In this document: positions 32,480 to 41,828 of the stretch, in pieces
Position numbering within the stretch: position 1 is the stretch's first letter
Layout: every line of letters starts with the position of its first letter
NCBI RefSeq assembly: GCF_039994875.1
Contig: NZ_CP121196.1
Span: forward strand, 4,588,001 to 4,652,000
Length of the DNA: 64,000 bases
Reading direction: 5' to 3'
Source: Telmatobacter sp. DSM 110680
GTDB taxonomy: Bacteria > Acidobacteriota > Terriglobia > Terriglobales > Acidobacteriaceae
Made by a program: the position numbers and the translations under genes
The notes under the pieces: model-generated
What the model saw: the letters and a program-made list of their open reading frames with translations, nothing else
Told to the model about the DNA's origin: nothing
The model's database searches: none

Positions 32480-33538
32480 ATGCGAACAGTGGTCATGCTT
32501 CTGGCGATTCTCGCGGTGACACCGGTTCACGGGCAATGGACGCTTGAAACGTCAAACACCACTGCCGATCTGCGCGGCATTCACTCGATCGGCAACGGAA
32601 TCGCTTGGGCTTCAGGAACCAATGGCACGGTGCTGCGGACCGAAGATGGTGGATACGTGTGGCAATCGTGCACCGTTCCGCCCGGCGCGGAGAAGCTGGA
32701 TTTTCGCGGGATCCAGGCGTTCGATGCGAATACAGCGATTGTGATGTCCAGTGGCAAAGGCGACCTGTCGCGGTTGTACAAGACTACGGACGGTTGCCAT
32801 TCGTGGAATCTGATTTTTACCAATCCGGACAAGGATGGATTCTGGGATGCGATCGTCCTTAATCGCTTCGACAAGGACGGTGAGCTTCTGGGTGATCCGG
32901 TTTCGGGAAAATTTGCGTTGTGGGAGACAGAAGACAAGGGGATGACGTGGGAGCGAGTGCAGGCGAAAGGCCTCGATGCGGGAACAGACGAAGGTGCGTT
33001 TGCTGCAAGCAATTCTTCACTCCTGCTAGATGAGAGCTTTGGGACAGGTTTTGTTACCGGTGGACCTGTCGGCGCGCGCATTTTTTATAGCGAAGACACG
33101 AGTATGAGAGGAATGTTCTCTGTCCAGCATCTGCCGTTAAGCGGCGGTTCTCCGGCCTCAGGCGCTTTTTCTATCGAGAATCGAGAGTGGTGCTGCTGGG
33201 TGGCTGTTGGAGGTGACTACACCAAACCCAATCTGCAAAATCTAACGGCAGCCTTTACTCATGACGGCGGCAAAAGCTGGACCGCCGCCAAAACTCAACC
33301 CCAAGGCTACCGCTCTGCCGTTGCCTATGAGTCGGCCAGCAAAACCTGGGTAACCGTCGGACCCAACGGCACCGACATTTCTTCGGACGACGGGAAGAAC
33401 TGGCGTGCGCTGCGGCCGGATGCGGCGCGGCATGAGGCTGCGGATGCGGACCGGAACTGGAACGCGCTTTCCCTTCCTTTTGTTGTCGGTCCGCATGGAC
33501 GAATTGGAAAGCTGAATGACGTGGCACTGAAGCACTGA
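32480..33538 (+). CDS. Secreted BNR/Ycf48-like beta-propeller protein
   Basis: A 352-residue exported protein with a signal peptide (MRTVVMLLAILAVTPVHGQ). It has repeated BNR/photosynthesis-assembly-like blades: GIAWASGTNGTVLRTEDGGYVWQ, LSRLYKTTDGCHSWNLIF, LWETEDKGMTWERV, AAFTHDGGKSWTAA and TDISSDDGKNWRAL, each with the S/T-x-D-x-G-x-x-W Asp-box. Such propellers bind glycans or assist protein assembly. No sialidase catalytic residues are clear. It is divergent from lpxD. Confidence 0.82.
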   Translation: MRTVVMLLAILAVTPVHGQWTLETSNTTADLRGIHSIGNGIAWASGTNGTVLRTEDGGYVWQSCTVPPGAEKLDFRGIQAFDANTAIVMSSGKGDLSRLYKTTDGCHSWNLIFTNPDKDGFWDAIVLNRFDKDGELLGDPVSGKFALWETEDKGMTWERVQAKGLDAGTDEGAFAASNSSLLLDESFGTGFVTGGPVGARIFYSEDTSMRGMFSVQHLPLSGGSPASGAFSIENREWCCWVAVGGDYTKPNLQNLTAAFTHDGGKSWTAAKTQPQGYRSAVAYESASKTWVTVGPNGTDISSDDGKNWRALRPDAARHEAADADRNWNALSLPFVVGPHGRIGKLNDVALKH

Positions 33539-34000
33539 GGAATCGATGTCTCAGGTTCGTTTCCTCACCGGCAAGCTGCAATGAACCTGTGTACACAGTG
33601 GTGTGCAAATCCTGAGTTCTTCCAAAATTTGATTGGAGCACCTTCATCAGCAAATGCACCTTTTAATGTGCAGTTTTCGGCCCTGATTTCACCTTCATGT
33701 GATTGATGTATATAGATTTATATCAACAAAAGCGAAGATAAAGAGAAACTACATAAGGGGGAGGGGGGTACCCCGTTTGAGATCTATCGGAGTGCTCGAT
33801 TTAGGGGAATCTGGAGTACGGGATTTTGCTCATGACTGGATTGTGCGCCAACGACGGGTAATTCTCTGCAAAGTGCGGAGAAATATCTTGCGAGCGTTTT
33901 CAGCAGGTTGAGGGAGACCGGATGCGCGAAGGGATTGCCATTCCGGCGCGGTACTCCTCGGCGTCTCGCGATCTACTTCCGGCTGATCGGCGGGACAGAA
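33539..34000. other. Intergenic region, G-rich run, no gene seen
   Basis: A 460-bp gap between the convergent BNR and CadC-like genes. A low-GC part (about 33690-33750) is followed by the run AAGGGGGAGGGGGGTACCCC (33755-33774). Short plus-strand frames at 33699-33911 and from 33922 have no protein character, the second being antisense to the next gene. No terminator stands out. Confidence 0.45.
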
Positions 34001-35965
34001 TTACTGCGGAATTCCCACGCGATGGGCAAGATCCTGGAATCGGGGATCGGAATGCAGACTGTCAAAAACTAAGTCGGACTTCAGGGATTGAGGCAGATTC
34101 AAAGACTTCTCTGAATTTGCCTTTTCCAGGAATTCTAAGGCTTTGTCGTTTTCACCGAGGCTGGCATAGATTCCTGCCATCGTTAAGGGCGAATCGGCGG
34201 TTCCTTTTAACTTGCGCTCCAAATCGCGAAGGATCTGTTCCCCCTCAGCTTTCTTACCGACTGCGGAATAGGCGTGTGCCAGCGCCACGGAGCCCTTAGG
34301 ATCGTCGGACATCTCGACTACTTTCTTGTACTCAGAAATCGCCTCCTGAAGTTTGCCCGTACCTTCATAGCCGACACCGAGATTGTAGTGAAGGAACCAT
34401 TGGTTGGGGTCCAGAAGCAGCGCTCTGTTGCTCGCGTTAATCAAGCTGGGGTAATCCCGCAGCAAATAAAAAACTCCGACTTCGGAATCCGCCGAACCGA
34501 CACCGGCGTCCAATTGATCGATTTTTGCGAGTTCGGCGAGGGCTTCGTCCCGCCGGTCAAAAAGGGCGAGGAAACCGGCGCGAGACTCATGCGCGCAACT
34601 GTAGCTCGGCGCCAAGGCGATGGCGCGATTGTATTCGCGATCGGCGGCCTCCCAATCCCATTCAAATTCCGACTTCAGCACGCCAAGCGTGTCGTGTGCT
34701 TCGCCGACGCCGTCATCCAGTTCCACTGCCTTGGCTAACAGCTTCTTGGCAGACTGATAGGCCTCATCCTTTGGCAAAACTCCTGTGAACGCTAAATAGA
34801 GGTAGGTATTCGCAAGTCCCGCGTAAGCCTGGGCGAAATTCGGATCCTTTTGAATCGACTCTTCGAAGTACTGACGCCCCTTCTTAAGCGAATCGGGTTT
34901 CGTGAACCCATTGTCAAAGTAAAATCGCCCCTTGAGATAGGCGTCGTAGGACGCCGGGTTCACTACGTGTGCCTCGCGAAGCCGAGCCTGCTGGGTTGTG
35001 CTGAGTTTTGCACGAACCTCCTGCGCGATCGCCTGGGCAACATCCCGCTGGAGATTCAGTATTCCGTTCAGGGGACGTTCATACTCTTCGCCCCACAAGT
35101 GACGATCGGCAGGGCCGTCCAGAAGCTGAACTGTTACGCGCACGTTGTTGTTTTCCCGGATGACCGACCCCTCGAGGATGGCATCCACGCCGAGTTCGCT
35201 TGCAATCTGCGGCAGATGCTTGCGGGTGCCCCTGTACTCCATGACAGAGGTGTGGGAGATGACGCGCAAGGAATCGATCCGGGAAAGCTCGGTGATCAGT
35301 TCTTCGGTCATTCCGTCGGCGAAGAAATCCTGCGCCGGATCGCCGGAGAGATTCTGCAACGGAATCACTGCAATGGAGTGAATGGATTGGGTCGCGCCTT
35401 TGCCGTAGAAGTGTTGCCAGGCAAACCAGGCACCGAGGGCGATGGCACAACAGGAGATGATCGCGATCCACAACGGAAATCGTCGGCGTGCCGGTGTGAT
35501 GGATGCGGGCGGCAGATCGGGTTGATTACTGGTTGGTTCGACAAGGGGGCGCGCCGGTGCGGAGTCTGTATGGGATGGCTGAGGCTTTGCGACCAGTTGG
35601 AGGGGCGCGGGCATGTGGCCTGCGTCGGATACTGGAGCGATAAACCGGTAGCCTCTTCCGCTGAGGGTTTCGACATAGCGTGGCTGTTGGGGATCGTCCT
35701 TCAACGCCTGGCGGATCTTACGGACAGCACCGTTGATGCTGTTGTCAGTATCGACAAAAACATCTTTGCCCCAGATTTTTTCCGCTATCTCTTCGCGCGT
35801 AACGAGTTGGCCCTTTTGTTCAATCAGGATGACAAGAACTTGCAGGGGCAGGCGTTCCAGCTTGAGGGCACGGCCGCCATGGCGAAGCTCGAAGGAACGC
35901 AGATCGACCTCAAAGTCTTTTCCGAACTTGATCGATTCCTGTGTTCCAGCCGGGCTTGATCCCAC
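34001..35965 (-). CDS. CadC-like winged-helix, transmembrane and TPR protein
   Basis: A 654-residue protein. An OmpR/CadC-type winged helix (about 15-105: LKLERLPLQVLVILIEQKGQLVTREEIAEKIWGKD, NSINGAVRKIRQALKDDP, YVETLSGRGYRFI) is joined by a proline-rich linker to one membrane helix (about 168-188, LWIAIISCCAIALGAWFAW). Next is a periplasmic TolB-like domain (IAVIPLQNLSGDPAQDFFADGMTEELI) and a C-terminal array of TPR repeats (about 340-640). This is a one-component membrane regulator type expanded in Acidobacteria. The GTG at 35965 follows an AGGGGG site; the frame extends 55 codons upstream without domain content. Confidence 0.85.
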   Translation of the reverse strand: MGSSPAGTQESIKFGKDFEVDLRSFELRHGGRALKLERLPLQVLVILIEQKGQLVTREEIAEKIWGKDVFVDTDNSINGAVRKIRQALKDDPQQPRYVETLSGRGYRFIAPVSDAGHMPAPLQLVAKPQPSHTDSAPARPLVEPTSNQPDLPPASITPARRRFPLWIAIISCCAIALGAWFAWQHFYGKGATQSIHSIAVIPLQNLSGDPAQDFFADGMTEELITELSRIDSLRVISHTSVMEYRGTRKHLPQIASELGVDAILEGSVIRENNNVRVTVQLLDGPADRHLWGEEYERPLNGILNLQRDVAQAIAQEVRAKLSTTQQARLREAHVVNPASYDAYLKGRFYFDNGFTKPDSLKKGRQYFEESIQKDPNFAQAYAGLANTYLYLAFTGVLPKDEAYQSAKKLLAKAVELDDGVGEAHDTLGVLKSEFEWDWEAADREYNRAIALAPSYSCAHESRAGFLALFDRRDEALAELAKIDQLDAGVGSADSEVGVFYLLRDYPSLINASNRALLLDPNQWFLHYNLGVGYEGTGKLQEAISEYKKVVEMSDDPKGSVALAHAYSAVGKKAEGEQILRDLERKLKGTADSPLTMAGIYASLGENDKALEFLEKANSEKSLNLPQSLKSDLVFDSLHSDPRFQDLAHRVGIPQ

Positions 35966-36167
35966 GCGAACCCCCTCGTCGGGTGGACAGATTCTACACC
36001 GTTCGCGGTTTTCGTGGTTATCTTCGTGAGGCTCTGGGGCTTGAAAAAACAGAAAAAAATAAGAGGTTCGACAGGTGCGCGCTATTGAGAGAGAACGAGC
36101 CCAGGAGCATGATTCGCTAGTCGCGACCATCGGTTGCGCAAATCGCAGTTGTCGAAGGAGATCCCCA

Positions 36168-36716
36168 ATGAGAATGAACTTCGTGTGGCGTATTGCAACA
36201 CCCCTATTCGCTTCTCTTGCTCTTGGCTTTACAACGGGCGCGAATGCACAGGAAAAACCCCGTATCGTTCAAGTCGTGGCGCTTGACGAATGTGACCCGG
36301 CCACTTTCGATAGCGCTCTGGGACCGGATTTCTGCAAGAACGTCACTCTTGGCGCATCGACTGTGCTATCGGACTTGTTTGCCGGCGCAGCCAAAGGAGA
36401 GCCCGATCCGGGTTGGGACTTTGAGCCCGACTCAGCCGAGATAAGGGACGGCGCCGTTCTGAGTGTTGTCGACGAGGGCGGCGAACCGCATACGTTTACC
36501 GAAGTTGCGAAGTTTGGTGGCGGGTTTATCGACGGCCTCAATGCACCGGGGCAGGAGACGGTTCCCGAGTGTGTGGGCGGTTTCAAGAACATCGCCGTGG
36601 CCAGAACCCGCATCCTCCAGGGCAGCACGTTCCAGGTTACAAACCTTTCGAAAGGCGAACACCTGTTCCAGTGCTGCATCCATCCCTGGATGAAGTTCAA
36701 GGTCACGGTGAAGTGA
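36168..36716 (+). CDS. Secreted cupredoxin-like protein
   Basis: A 182-residue protein with a signal peptide (FVWRIATPLFASLALGFTTGANA). The fold and residues of a type-1 copper site are visible: H108 in GGEPHTFTEV and the loop C169-x2-H172-x2-M175 in FQCCIHPWMKFKV near the C-terminus. Such blue-copper proteins carry electrons in the periplasm. An extra cysteine (C170) beside the ligand is unusual. AAGGAG precedes the ATG at 36168; 31 upstream open codons are excluded. Confidence 0.78.
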   Translation: MRMNFVWRIATPLFASLALGFTTGANAQEKPRIVQVVALDECDPATFDSALGPDFCKNVTLGASTVLSDLFAGAAKGEPDPGWDFEPDSAEIRDGAVLSVVDEGGEPHTFTEVAKFGGGFIDGLNAPGQETVPECVGGFKNIAVARTRILQGSTFQVTNLSKGEHLFQCCIHPWMKFKVTVK

Positions 36717-36797
36717 TCCTTTCAAACACGCGGAGGAAACGGTATCGCCGACTTTGCCGTTTAATCGCGCTGCCGAAAATAACATAGGGAGGCCAGA

Positions 36798-37073
36798 ATG
36801 CCTAAGTACGTGATTGAGCGCGAAGTTCCGGGTGCGGGTGAATTGAATGCGCAGCAGCTGAAGGACATTTCGCAAACGTCCTGCAGCGTGCTGCGCAAGC
36901 TCGGGGTTGAGATTCAATGGATCCAGAGTTTTGTGACCGGGGACAAAATTTACTGCATCTATCGGTCTCCGAATGAGGAGATGATCCGGGAGCACGCGGA
37001 GCTGGGAGGGTTTCCGGCCAATGTGATCTCGGAGATATCGACGACGATCGATCCTACGACGGCGGAAGGCTAG
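36798..37073 (+). CDS. DUF4242 family protein
   Basis: A 91-residue ferredoxin-fold-like protein. MPKYVIEREVPGAGELNAQQLKDISQTSCSVLRKLG, then IQWIQSFVTGDKIYCIYRSPNEEMIREHAELGGFPANVISEI, matches the DUF4242 pattern, whose members are annotated as nickel-binding. GGAGG lies ten nt upstream. It lies 81 nt after the cupredoxin gene on the same strand. Confidence 0.85.
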   Translation: MPKYVIEREVPGAGELNAQQLKDISQTSCSVLRKLGVEIQWIQSFVTGDKIYCIYRSPNEEMIREHAELGGFPANVISEISTTIDPTTAEG

Positions 37074-37206
37074 CGGAATGCCGGGCCGAATGGCGCTTGG
37101 ATTTGATCATTAGATGGAGAAAGGTACACAGGGTCGTGCTTTCCCACACGTGACGCAAAATGCGCGTCATGGATGGGGCACCCTGGGTTGTGGGGATTGA
37201 AGCGGA

Positions 37207-37240
37207 GGAGGAGCAACTGCAGGGGAGGAGCAACTGCAGG
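37207..37240. repeat. Tandem 17-bp direct repeat
   Basis: Two exact, adjacent copies of GGAGGAGCAACTGCAGG fill this interval downstream of the DUF4242 gene. It is a local duplication in non-coding DNA. Confidence 0.9.
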
Positions 37241-37265
37241 TTCCTCGGCTTCGCTCGGAATGATG
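37238..37265. repeat. Dispersed intergenic repeat, copy 1 (GGTTCCTCG...CGCTCGGAATGA)
   Basis: The segment reads GGTTCCTCGGCTT followed by CGCTCGGAATGATG. A second copy with the same two ends lies at 42762-42796. Both are in 3' intergenic regions. Confidence 0.6.
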
Positions 37266-37308
37266 TTTGAAACAGCTGATCGAGAGACGGCTTGGGTAAG
37301 AATCGGGG

Positions 37309-38244
37309 CTAGTCGCGGCTTTTCTGCGGGTCGGCGTAGTAGCCGGTTTTGTGGCGGATGTTGAAGGACTCAGTGGCGGCGCGAGGCACAGTGACCTGGA
37401 TGTGGTGGAATTCTTTTCCGGGTTCCTGATTCCGGGGATAGTAGCCGATCAAGTATTGAGTTCGGAGGTCTGCGCTTACCTGTGCGAAAGCCTTGTCGAG
37501 TCCGCCGGCGTCAACGTAGAAGTGCTTTCCACCGGTGTCCTCTGAGAGCTGGATGAGCGCGTGCTCGCCACCGAGGTCGCGGCCGGCGCTGGCGGCGATG
37601 GGGACGTCGATGATGGAGTAGATCATGACTTCGTTGCGCAGGGCCTCTTCGATTGCTTCGTCGTAGGTGTAGCCCTTTACGGTATCTCCGCCGTCGGTAA
37701 CCAGCACGAGAATCTTGCGGCCATCTCTCTTGCCGAGGGATTTTGACCCGAGGTAGATGGCGTCGTAGAGCGCGGTGCCACCTTCGCCGCGCATGTGTTC
37801 GAGGCCACGATCGATCTCAGTCTCCTTGTTTGTAAATCCGCGGGTCAGCTCGGACACAAAGGTATCGAATTCGAGCAGGCTCATCTGGTCCTGCGGGCGC
37901 AAAAGGGCATGCACAAACTTTTTGGCGGCCTGCTGTTCGATGGCGCGGTCTTTATATGTGCTGGAGCTGGTGTCGATGGCGAGGGTAAGGTTGAGCGGCA
38001 TTTCTGACTGGCGCTCGAAATTGGCGATGGTCTGCGGACGGTTGTCTTCCGTGATTTTGAAGTCGTCCTTGCTGAGACCGCCGACGATCGCGCCCGACTT
38101 GTCGGTGACGTTGACGAAGATGTTGACCAGCTTGACGTCGAGGCGTAAGGGTTTGTCTTCCTGGGCGACGAGGCGGAAAGCGATACCGGCGAGGAGCGAG
38201 AAGCAGAGCGAGAGTATTGCGAGACGTTTACGAGGAAGGGCCAT
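37309..38244 (-). CDS. VWFA-related domain protein (acidobacterial type)
   Basis: A 311-residue exported protein. A signal segment (LAILSLCFSLLAGIAFRLVAQ) precedes a short beta domain (LRLDVKLVNIFVNVTDKSGAIVGGLSKDDFKITED) and a von Willebrand A domain with the metal site LTLAIDTSSSTYKD, GTALYDAIY and LVTDGGD. The combination matches the VWFA-related domain named for Acidobacteria (TIGR03436). GGAGGG before the ATG at 38244 sets the start. It overlaps the moaDE fusion by 17 nt, so the two are coupled. Confidence 0.88.
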   Translation of the reverse strand: MALPRKRLAILSLCFSLLAGIAFRLVAQEDKPLRLDVKLVNIFVNVTDKSGAIVGGLSKDDFKITEDNRPQTIANFERQSEMPLNLTLAIDTSSSTYKDRAIEQQAAKKFVHALLRPQDQMSLLEFDTFVSELTRGFTNKETEIDRGLEHMRGEGGTALYDAIYLGSKSLGKRDGRKILVLVTDGGDTVKGYTYDEAIEEALRNEVMIYSIIDVPIAASAGRDLGGEHALIQLSEDTGGKHFYVDAGGLDKAFAQVSADLRTQYLIGYYPRNQEPGKEFHHIQVTVPRAATESFNIRHKTGYYADPQKSRD

Positions 38245-38950
38245 CGGCGCCCTCCACGGCGTAACCCGGGGGAAAGGGCTCACCATCGGCCCATACCGCT
38301 CCGTCAACAAAGGTTTCTTTCTTCCAGATGGGCACCGTTTTCTTGAGAGTATCGATGAGCCAGCGGCTGGCTTCGTAGGCCTGCGCGCGATGTGCTGAGG
38401 CCACGATGATCAGCACGCTGGTCTCGCCTACGTGCAATCGGCCGAGACGATGAACGATGGACACGTGACGAATGCCGAAGCGGGTGATGGCTTCGCGGGC
38501 CAGTTCGTTCATCTGCTTCGTGGCCATTTCTTCGTAGGCTTCGTAGTCGAGATAGAGGGTCCGGCGGCCGCGGGAGTTGTTGCGTACGATGCCATCAAAG
38601 ACGACCACGGCTCCGTCTTCGCCTTGTTTGGCGGCGGTGACCAAGGCGTCGGCGGCGATGGGCTCGCGGGCGAGCCGAACAACTGTGGTCTGTCCAACGG
38701 AGTCGGCGCCCGAGCCACCCGAGACTGGAGGCAGCAGGCCGACTTCGTCGCTTTCATTCAGGACATGGGAGCGCTCGGCATACTCGGCGTTGACGCTGAC
38801 GGCGATGCCAAGAGTCTCCACCATGGGGGCCTGAACGCCGAGACGGGCCAGCAGATCGGCGACCGTGGCTCCGACGGGAAGATCAAGCACGAAAGGGACA
38901 GAGCCGAGAGACTCTTTGAGGATGCCGAAAGAGAGAACGCGTACCTGCAT
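38228..38950 (-). CDS. moaX: MoaD-MoaE fusion, molybdopterin synthase
   Basis: A 240-residue fusion. Residues 1-79 are the ubiquitin-like MoaD part ending in the thiocarboxylate motif GLLPPVSGG (G78-G79). Residues about 93-235 are MoaE (GAVVVFDGIVRNNSRGR, LDYEAYEEMATKQM, VHRLGRLHVGETSV, HRAQAYEASRWLIDTLKKTVPIWKKE, with the catalytic lysines). Molybdopterin synthase inserts sulfur into cPMP; MoaD needs a free C-terminal glycine, so the fusion should be cleaved after G79, as reported for mycobacterial MoaX. It overlaps the VWA gene. Confidence 0.9.
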   Translation of the reverse strand: MQVRVLSFGILKESLGSVPFVLDLPVGATVADLLARLGVQAPMVETLGIAVSVNAEYAERSHVLNESDEVGLLPPVSGGSGADSVGQTTVVRLAREPIAADALVTAAKQGEDGAVVVFDGIVRNNSRGRRTLYLDYEAYEEMATKQMNELAREAITRFGIRHVSIVHRLGRLHVGETSVLIIVASAHRAQAYEASRWLIDTLKKTVPIWKKETFVDGAVWADGEPFPPGYAVEGADGPSS

Positions 38951-39173
38951 GTTGGAGAAAGGATACCGCCTTAACCCTTAGACGCGGCTCCAGTGCATGG
39001 GTTGGGAAGAGTGTTTCAGATGGTGGTTACCTTTGCAGATAACGACGACTTTCTACAGAGATGGACGAGCTTTCTGTCAAAGCGGAGCACAAGGCGGGGA
39101 CTACTGTTCCATATCACTCACTCTCTGCTGCCCCGATCATGTAAGGTACGGATGCACACTAATCGGACAGGAT

Positions 39174-40745
39174 ATGTCTCACGACATCATGAAGAACGCC
39201 CTTGCAGTTGATCCTCTTATCCAGGGTGATGACCTTTTTCGCGAATTGGCTGATGCCATTCCGCAACTGGTGTGGATGGCAGATCCTGAAGGAAATATTC
39301 TCTGGTACAACAAGCGCTGGTACGAATACACCGGCACTACCTTCGACGAAATGAAGGGATGGGGCTGGAAACGCCTTCACGATCCGGAATTCCTGCCGCA
39401 GGTTATCGAGCGCTGGAATCTGTCGCTGACCACGGGTGAACCTCTTGAAATGAAATTCCCTCTGCGTCGTGCTGACGGGGTTTTTCGGTTGTTTTTGACT
39501 CGCGTACTTCCTGTTCGCAACTCCGACGGGAAAGTGACGCGGTGGTTTGGGACGAATACAGACATCGATGCGGAAGAGAAGGTCCTGCAGGAACTGCAAC
39601 AGAGCCGAGACCAGTTGCAGGTAGCGCTATCTGCTTCGCAGCGGCTTGCGGCAATCGTTGCTTCGACGGACGACGCAATTGTGAGCAAGGGCTTGGACGG
39701 CATCGTGACCAGTTGGAATGCGGGCGCGGAAAAGATGTTTGGGTACAGCGCAGAAACGATGATTGGTAGCCCGATTGCGACCATCATTCCGCCCGAGTTG
39801 ATGGAAGACGAAGCGCGCTTTTTGAGAGTGATCGCGCAGGGCGGCCGCATCGAACATTTTGAAACATATCGCCGAACAAAGAGTGGTGAAACGATAGAGG
39901 TTTCACTTACGCTCTCACCGGTTCACGATGAGAGCGGCAAAGTGATTGGCGTCGCGAAGATTGCTCGTAACATCACGCAGCACAGGAAAGCGGAACGGGC
40001 GCTTCAAACCAACGACCGCCTGGCCTCAGTGGGCAGATTAGCCGCAACCATAGCGCATGAAATCAACAACCCGCTAGCTGCGGTGACCAACCTGGTCTTT
40101 CTTGCGAAGCTCAATTCCGCTGAAAGCAATACGCGGGATCTGCTCGGTCGAGCCGAAGAGGAACTGGGACGTGTAGCTCAATTGACGAAGCAGACGCTCG
40201 GCTTCTTCAGGACAACTAAGGGCGCTGTCTCTCAGTCGCTGGCTGAACTGGTGCAGCCGCTCGTTGGCCTGTATTCGTCGCGTGCGGGAAACAAGGACGT
40301 CAAGTTGAGTGTTGACATCAAGCAAGACCCGGCTGTTTATTGCGTGCCCAGCGAAATCCGCCAGGTGGTTGCGAACTTACTGAATAACAGCATCGATGCC
40401 GTAGAGGTGGGGGGTTCCGTCACGATTCGAATATCTGCCGCTCGACAGCGCAGCGGGGCGGGTAGCCCGGGAGCACGCCTCACCATTGCGGATTCGGGCC
40501 ATGGAATTCCGGCCGCAATTCGGAAGCACCTGTTTGAGCCGTTCTTCACAACGAAGGACGATGTGGGCACGGGACTGGGCCTTTGGATATCGAAAACCAT
40601 CGTCGAAAGGCACGGCGGAAGCATCCGCGTGAGAAGCAGGATCACACCCGGCAGCAGCGGGACGGTTTTCTCAATTTTTCTTCCGCTGAATGCGGCCGTC
40701 GAGGAATTCCCTCCAGAAGCGAGAACTCATCCAAAGCCAACCTGA
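39174..40745 (+). CDS. PAS-PAS sensor histidine kinase
   Basis: A 523-residue cytoplasmic kinase with no membrane helices. Two PAS domains (about 25-140, LADAIPQLVWMADPEGNILWYNKRWYEYTG; about 160-275, IVASTDDAIVSKGLDGIVTSWNAGAEKMFGYSAE) lead to the HisKA box ATIAHEINNPLAAVTNL and the HATPase domain (VANLLNNSIDAV, IADSGHGIP, FFTTKDDVGTGLGLWISKTIV). It is a HisKA NtrB-like type. The ATG at 39174 was chosen over 59 open upstream codons; an ATG at 39189 is also possible. No partner response regulator is adjacent. Confidence 0.88.
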   Translation: MSHDIMKNALAVDPLIQGDDLFRELADAIPQLVWMADPEGNILWYNKRWYEYTGTTFDEMKGWGWKRLHDPEFLPQVIERWNLSLTTGEPLEMKFPLRRADGVFRLFLTRVLPVRNSDGKVTRWFGTNTDIDAEEKVLQELQQSRDQLQVALSASQRLAAIVASTDDAIVSKGLDGIVTSWNAGAEKMFGYSAETMIGSPIATIIPPELMEDEARFLRVIAQGGRIEHFETYRRTKSGETIEVSLTLSPVHDESGKVIGVAKIARNITQHRKAERALQTNDRLASVGRLAATIAHEINNPLAAVTNLVFLAKLNSAESNTRDLLGRAEEELGRVAQLTKQTLGFFRTTKGAVSQSLAELVQPLVGLYSSRAGNKDVKLSVDIKQDPAVYCVPSEIRQVVANLLNNSIDAVEVGGSVTIRISAARQRSGAGSPGARLTIADSGHGIPAAIRKHLFEPFFTTKDDVGTGLGLWISKTIVERHGGSIRVRSRITPGSSGTVFSIFLPLNAAVEEFPPEARTHPKPT

Positions 40746-40852
40746 AAGTAAGCGGCAGGCGACCGGGCCGAAGTTTATTGGCAGCAGCCGCTTCGAGACG
40801 CCTTGCTTAGGGAGGTTCCCCGGGGGCGCAGCGAACGAAAGTCGTATGGATT

Positions 40853-41776
40853 GTGCCCGTTTCAACTGCTACCGTGTCCGCATCTCAGATGGAGCGGAAG
40901 CCAGTGGCATTATTGTCTCTTGCCACAACAAACTTCACCGACCTGCGCGCCGAGATAGCTCTGCGCAGAAGATGGCTCTACGTCAAATTCGAGAAGCTCC
41001 TGGCATTGCTCTCGTCGGGAACGCGAAAGAGGATCCTGTTTTCCGGTAAGCCGGATTGGTTTGAAGAAATCAAGCATGGGTTTGACGGCTTGCCCTACCA
41101 GATTGAATTCGGGCCCATCTCCGAAGATAGCTTCCAACGTTACGAAATCGTGGTGCCATTAAGCTTATCCGCCATCGAAGAGGCCCGCCGGAATTGCCCG
41201 TTGCGGAAGCTGGCACTTCCCCTGCCCTCTAAGGAATCAGTCCGCCTTTGCGACGACAAGTATGAGTTCAATCAGGCGCTCGTCAAGTACGGATTTGGCC
41301 AATACATCCCGAAAGTGACACAGGGAGTGGGGCTGACAACCCCGTACATCCTTAAAAAGCGTGTTGGCTCCTGGGGGCAGGATTGTTACATCATCCACAA
41401 CAGCGAGGACGAAGCGGCACAACTTGACCGCATCCGGGATCCCGATTATTTCTGTCAGGAAATTGTGCGGGGCCGCTCAGAGTTCGCGACTCACATTCTG
41501 TTTGTTGAGGGCAGGATCGTCACGGCTCTAAACATCGAGTATCAGTTTGCCAGCGAAATGCCGATCAAGGGACAAGAAAAAGAGCAGATCAAAGTCGTTC
41601 ATCGTTGCCAATATCTTGACTTGTTCGCAAGCATGTTAAGAACGATTCAATTCGAAGGACTCTGTTGCGTAAATTACAAAGTGGCGAATGGGGAACCGTA
41701 TCTGCTGGAGATCAACCCTCGCTTCGGTGGAAGCCTCGGTCCTTACTTCTTTTCTTTCCTTAGACACTTGCACTAG
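40853..41776 (+). CDS. ATP-grasp fold protein
   Basis: A 307-residue protein with the ATP-grasp outline: TPYILKKRVGSWGQDCYIIHN with the conserved lysines, DYFCQEIVRGRSEFATHILF, and the magnesium and ATP site YLLEINPRFGGSLGPY at the very C-terminus. Members join a carboxylate to an amine or thiol, or make small peptides or polyols. The protein ends just after the ENPR-type motif, shorter than most ATP-grasp ligases. Start is GTG at 40853 with no clear ribosome site; an ATG at 40889 is an alternative. It lies 107 nt after the kinase gene on the same strand. Confidence 0.75.
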   Translation: MPVSTATVSASQMERKPVALLSLATTNFTDLRAEIALRRRWLYVKFEKLLALLSSGTRKRILFSGKPDWFEEIKHGFDGLPYQIEFGPISEDSFQRYEIVVPLSLSAIEEARRNCPLRKLALPLPSKESVRLCDDKYEFNQALVKYGFGQYIPKVTQGVGLTTPYILKKRVGSWGQDCYIIHNSEDEAAQLDRIRDPDYFCQEIVRGRSEFATHILFVEGRIVTALNIEYQFASEMPIKGQEKEQIKVVHRCQYLDLFASMLRTIQFEGLCCVNYKVANGEPYLLEINPRFGGSLGPYFFSFLRHLH

Positions 41777-41828
41777 CAATTCGCAATGACCTTGCGAACT
41801 GGGGATTGGCACGGCTAGACTGCTTCGC

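Noticed and set aside
33699..34299. Two plus-strand frames in the gap before the CadC-like gene
   Set aside because: The second is antisense to the TPR region and neither has a domain or a ribosome site.
38997..39173. Extended N-terminus of the PAS kinase from 38997
   Set aside because: The extra 59 residues show no domain and overlap the promoter region of the divergent moaDE fusion; the start at 39174 fits the PAS boundary.
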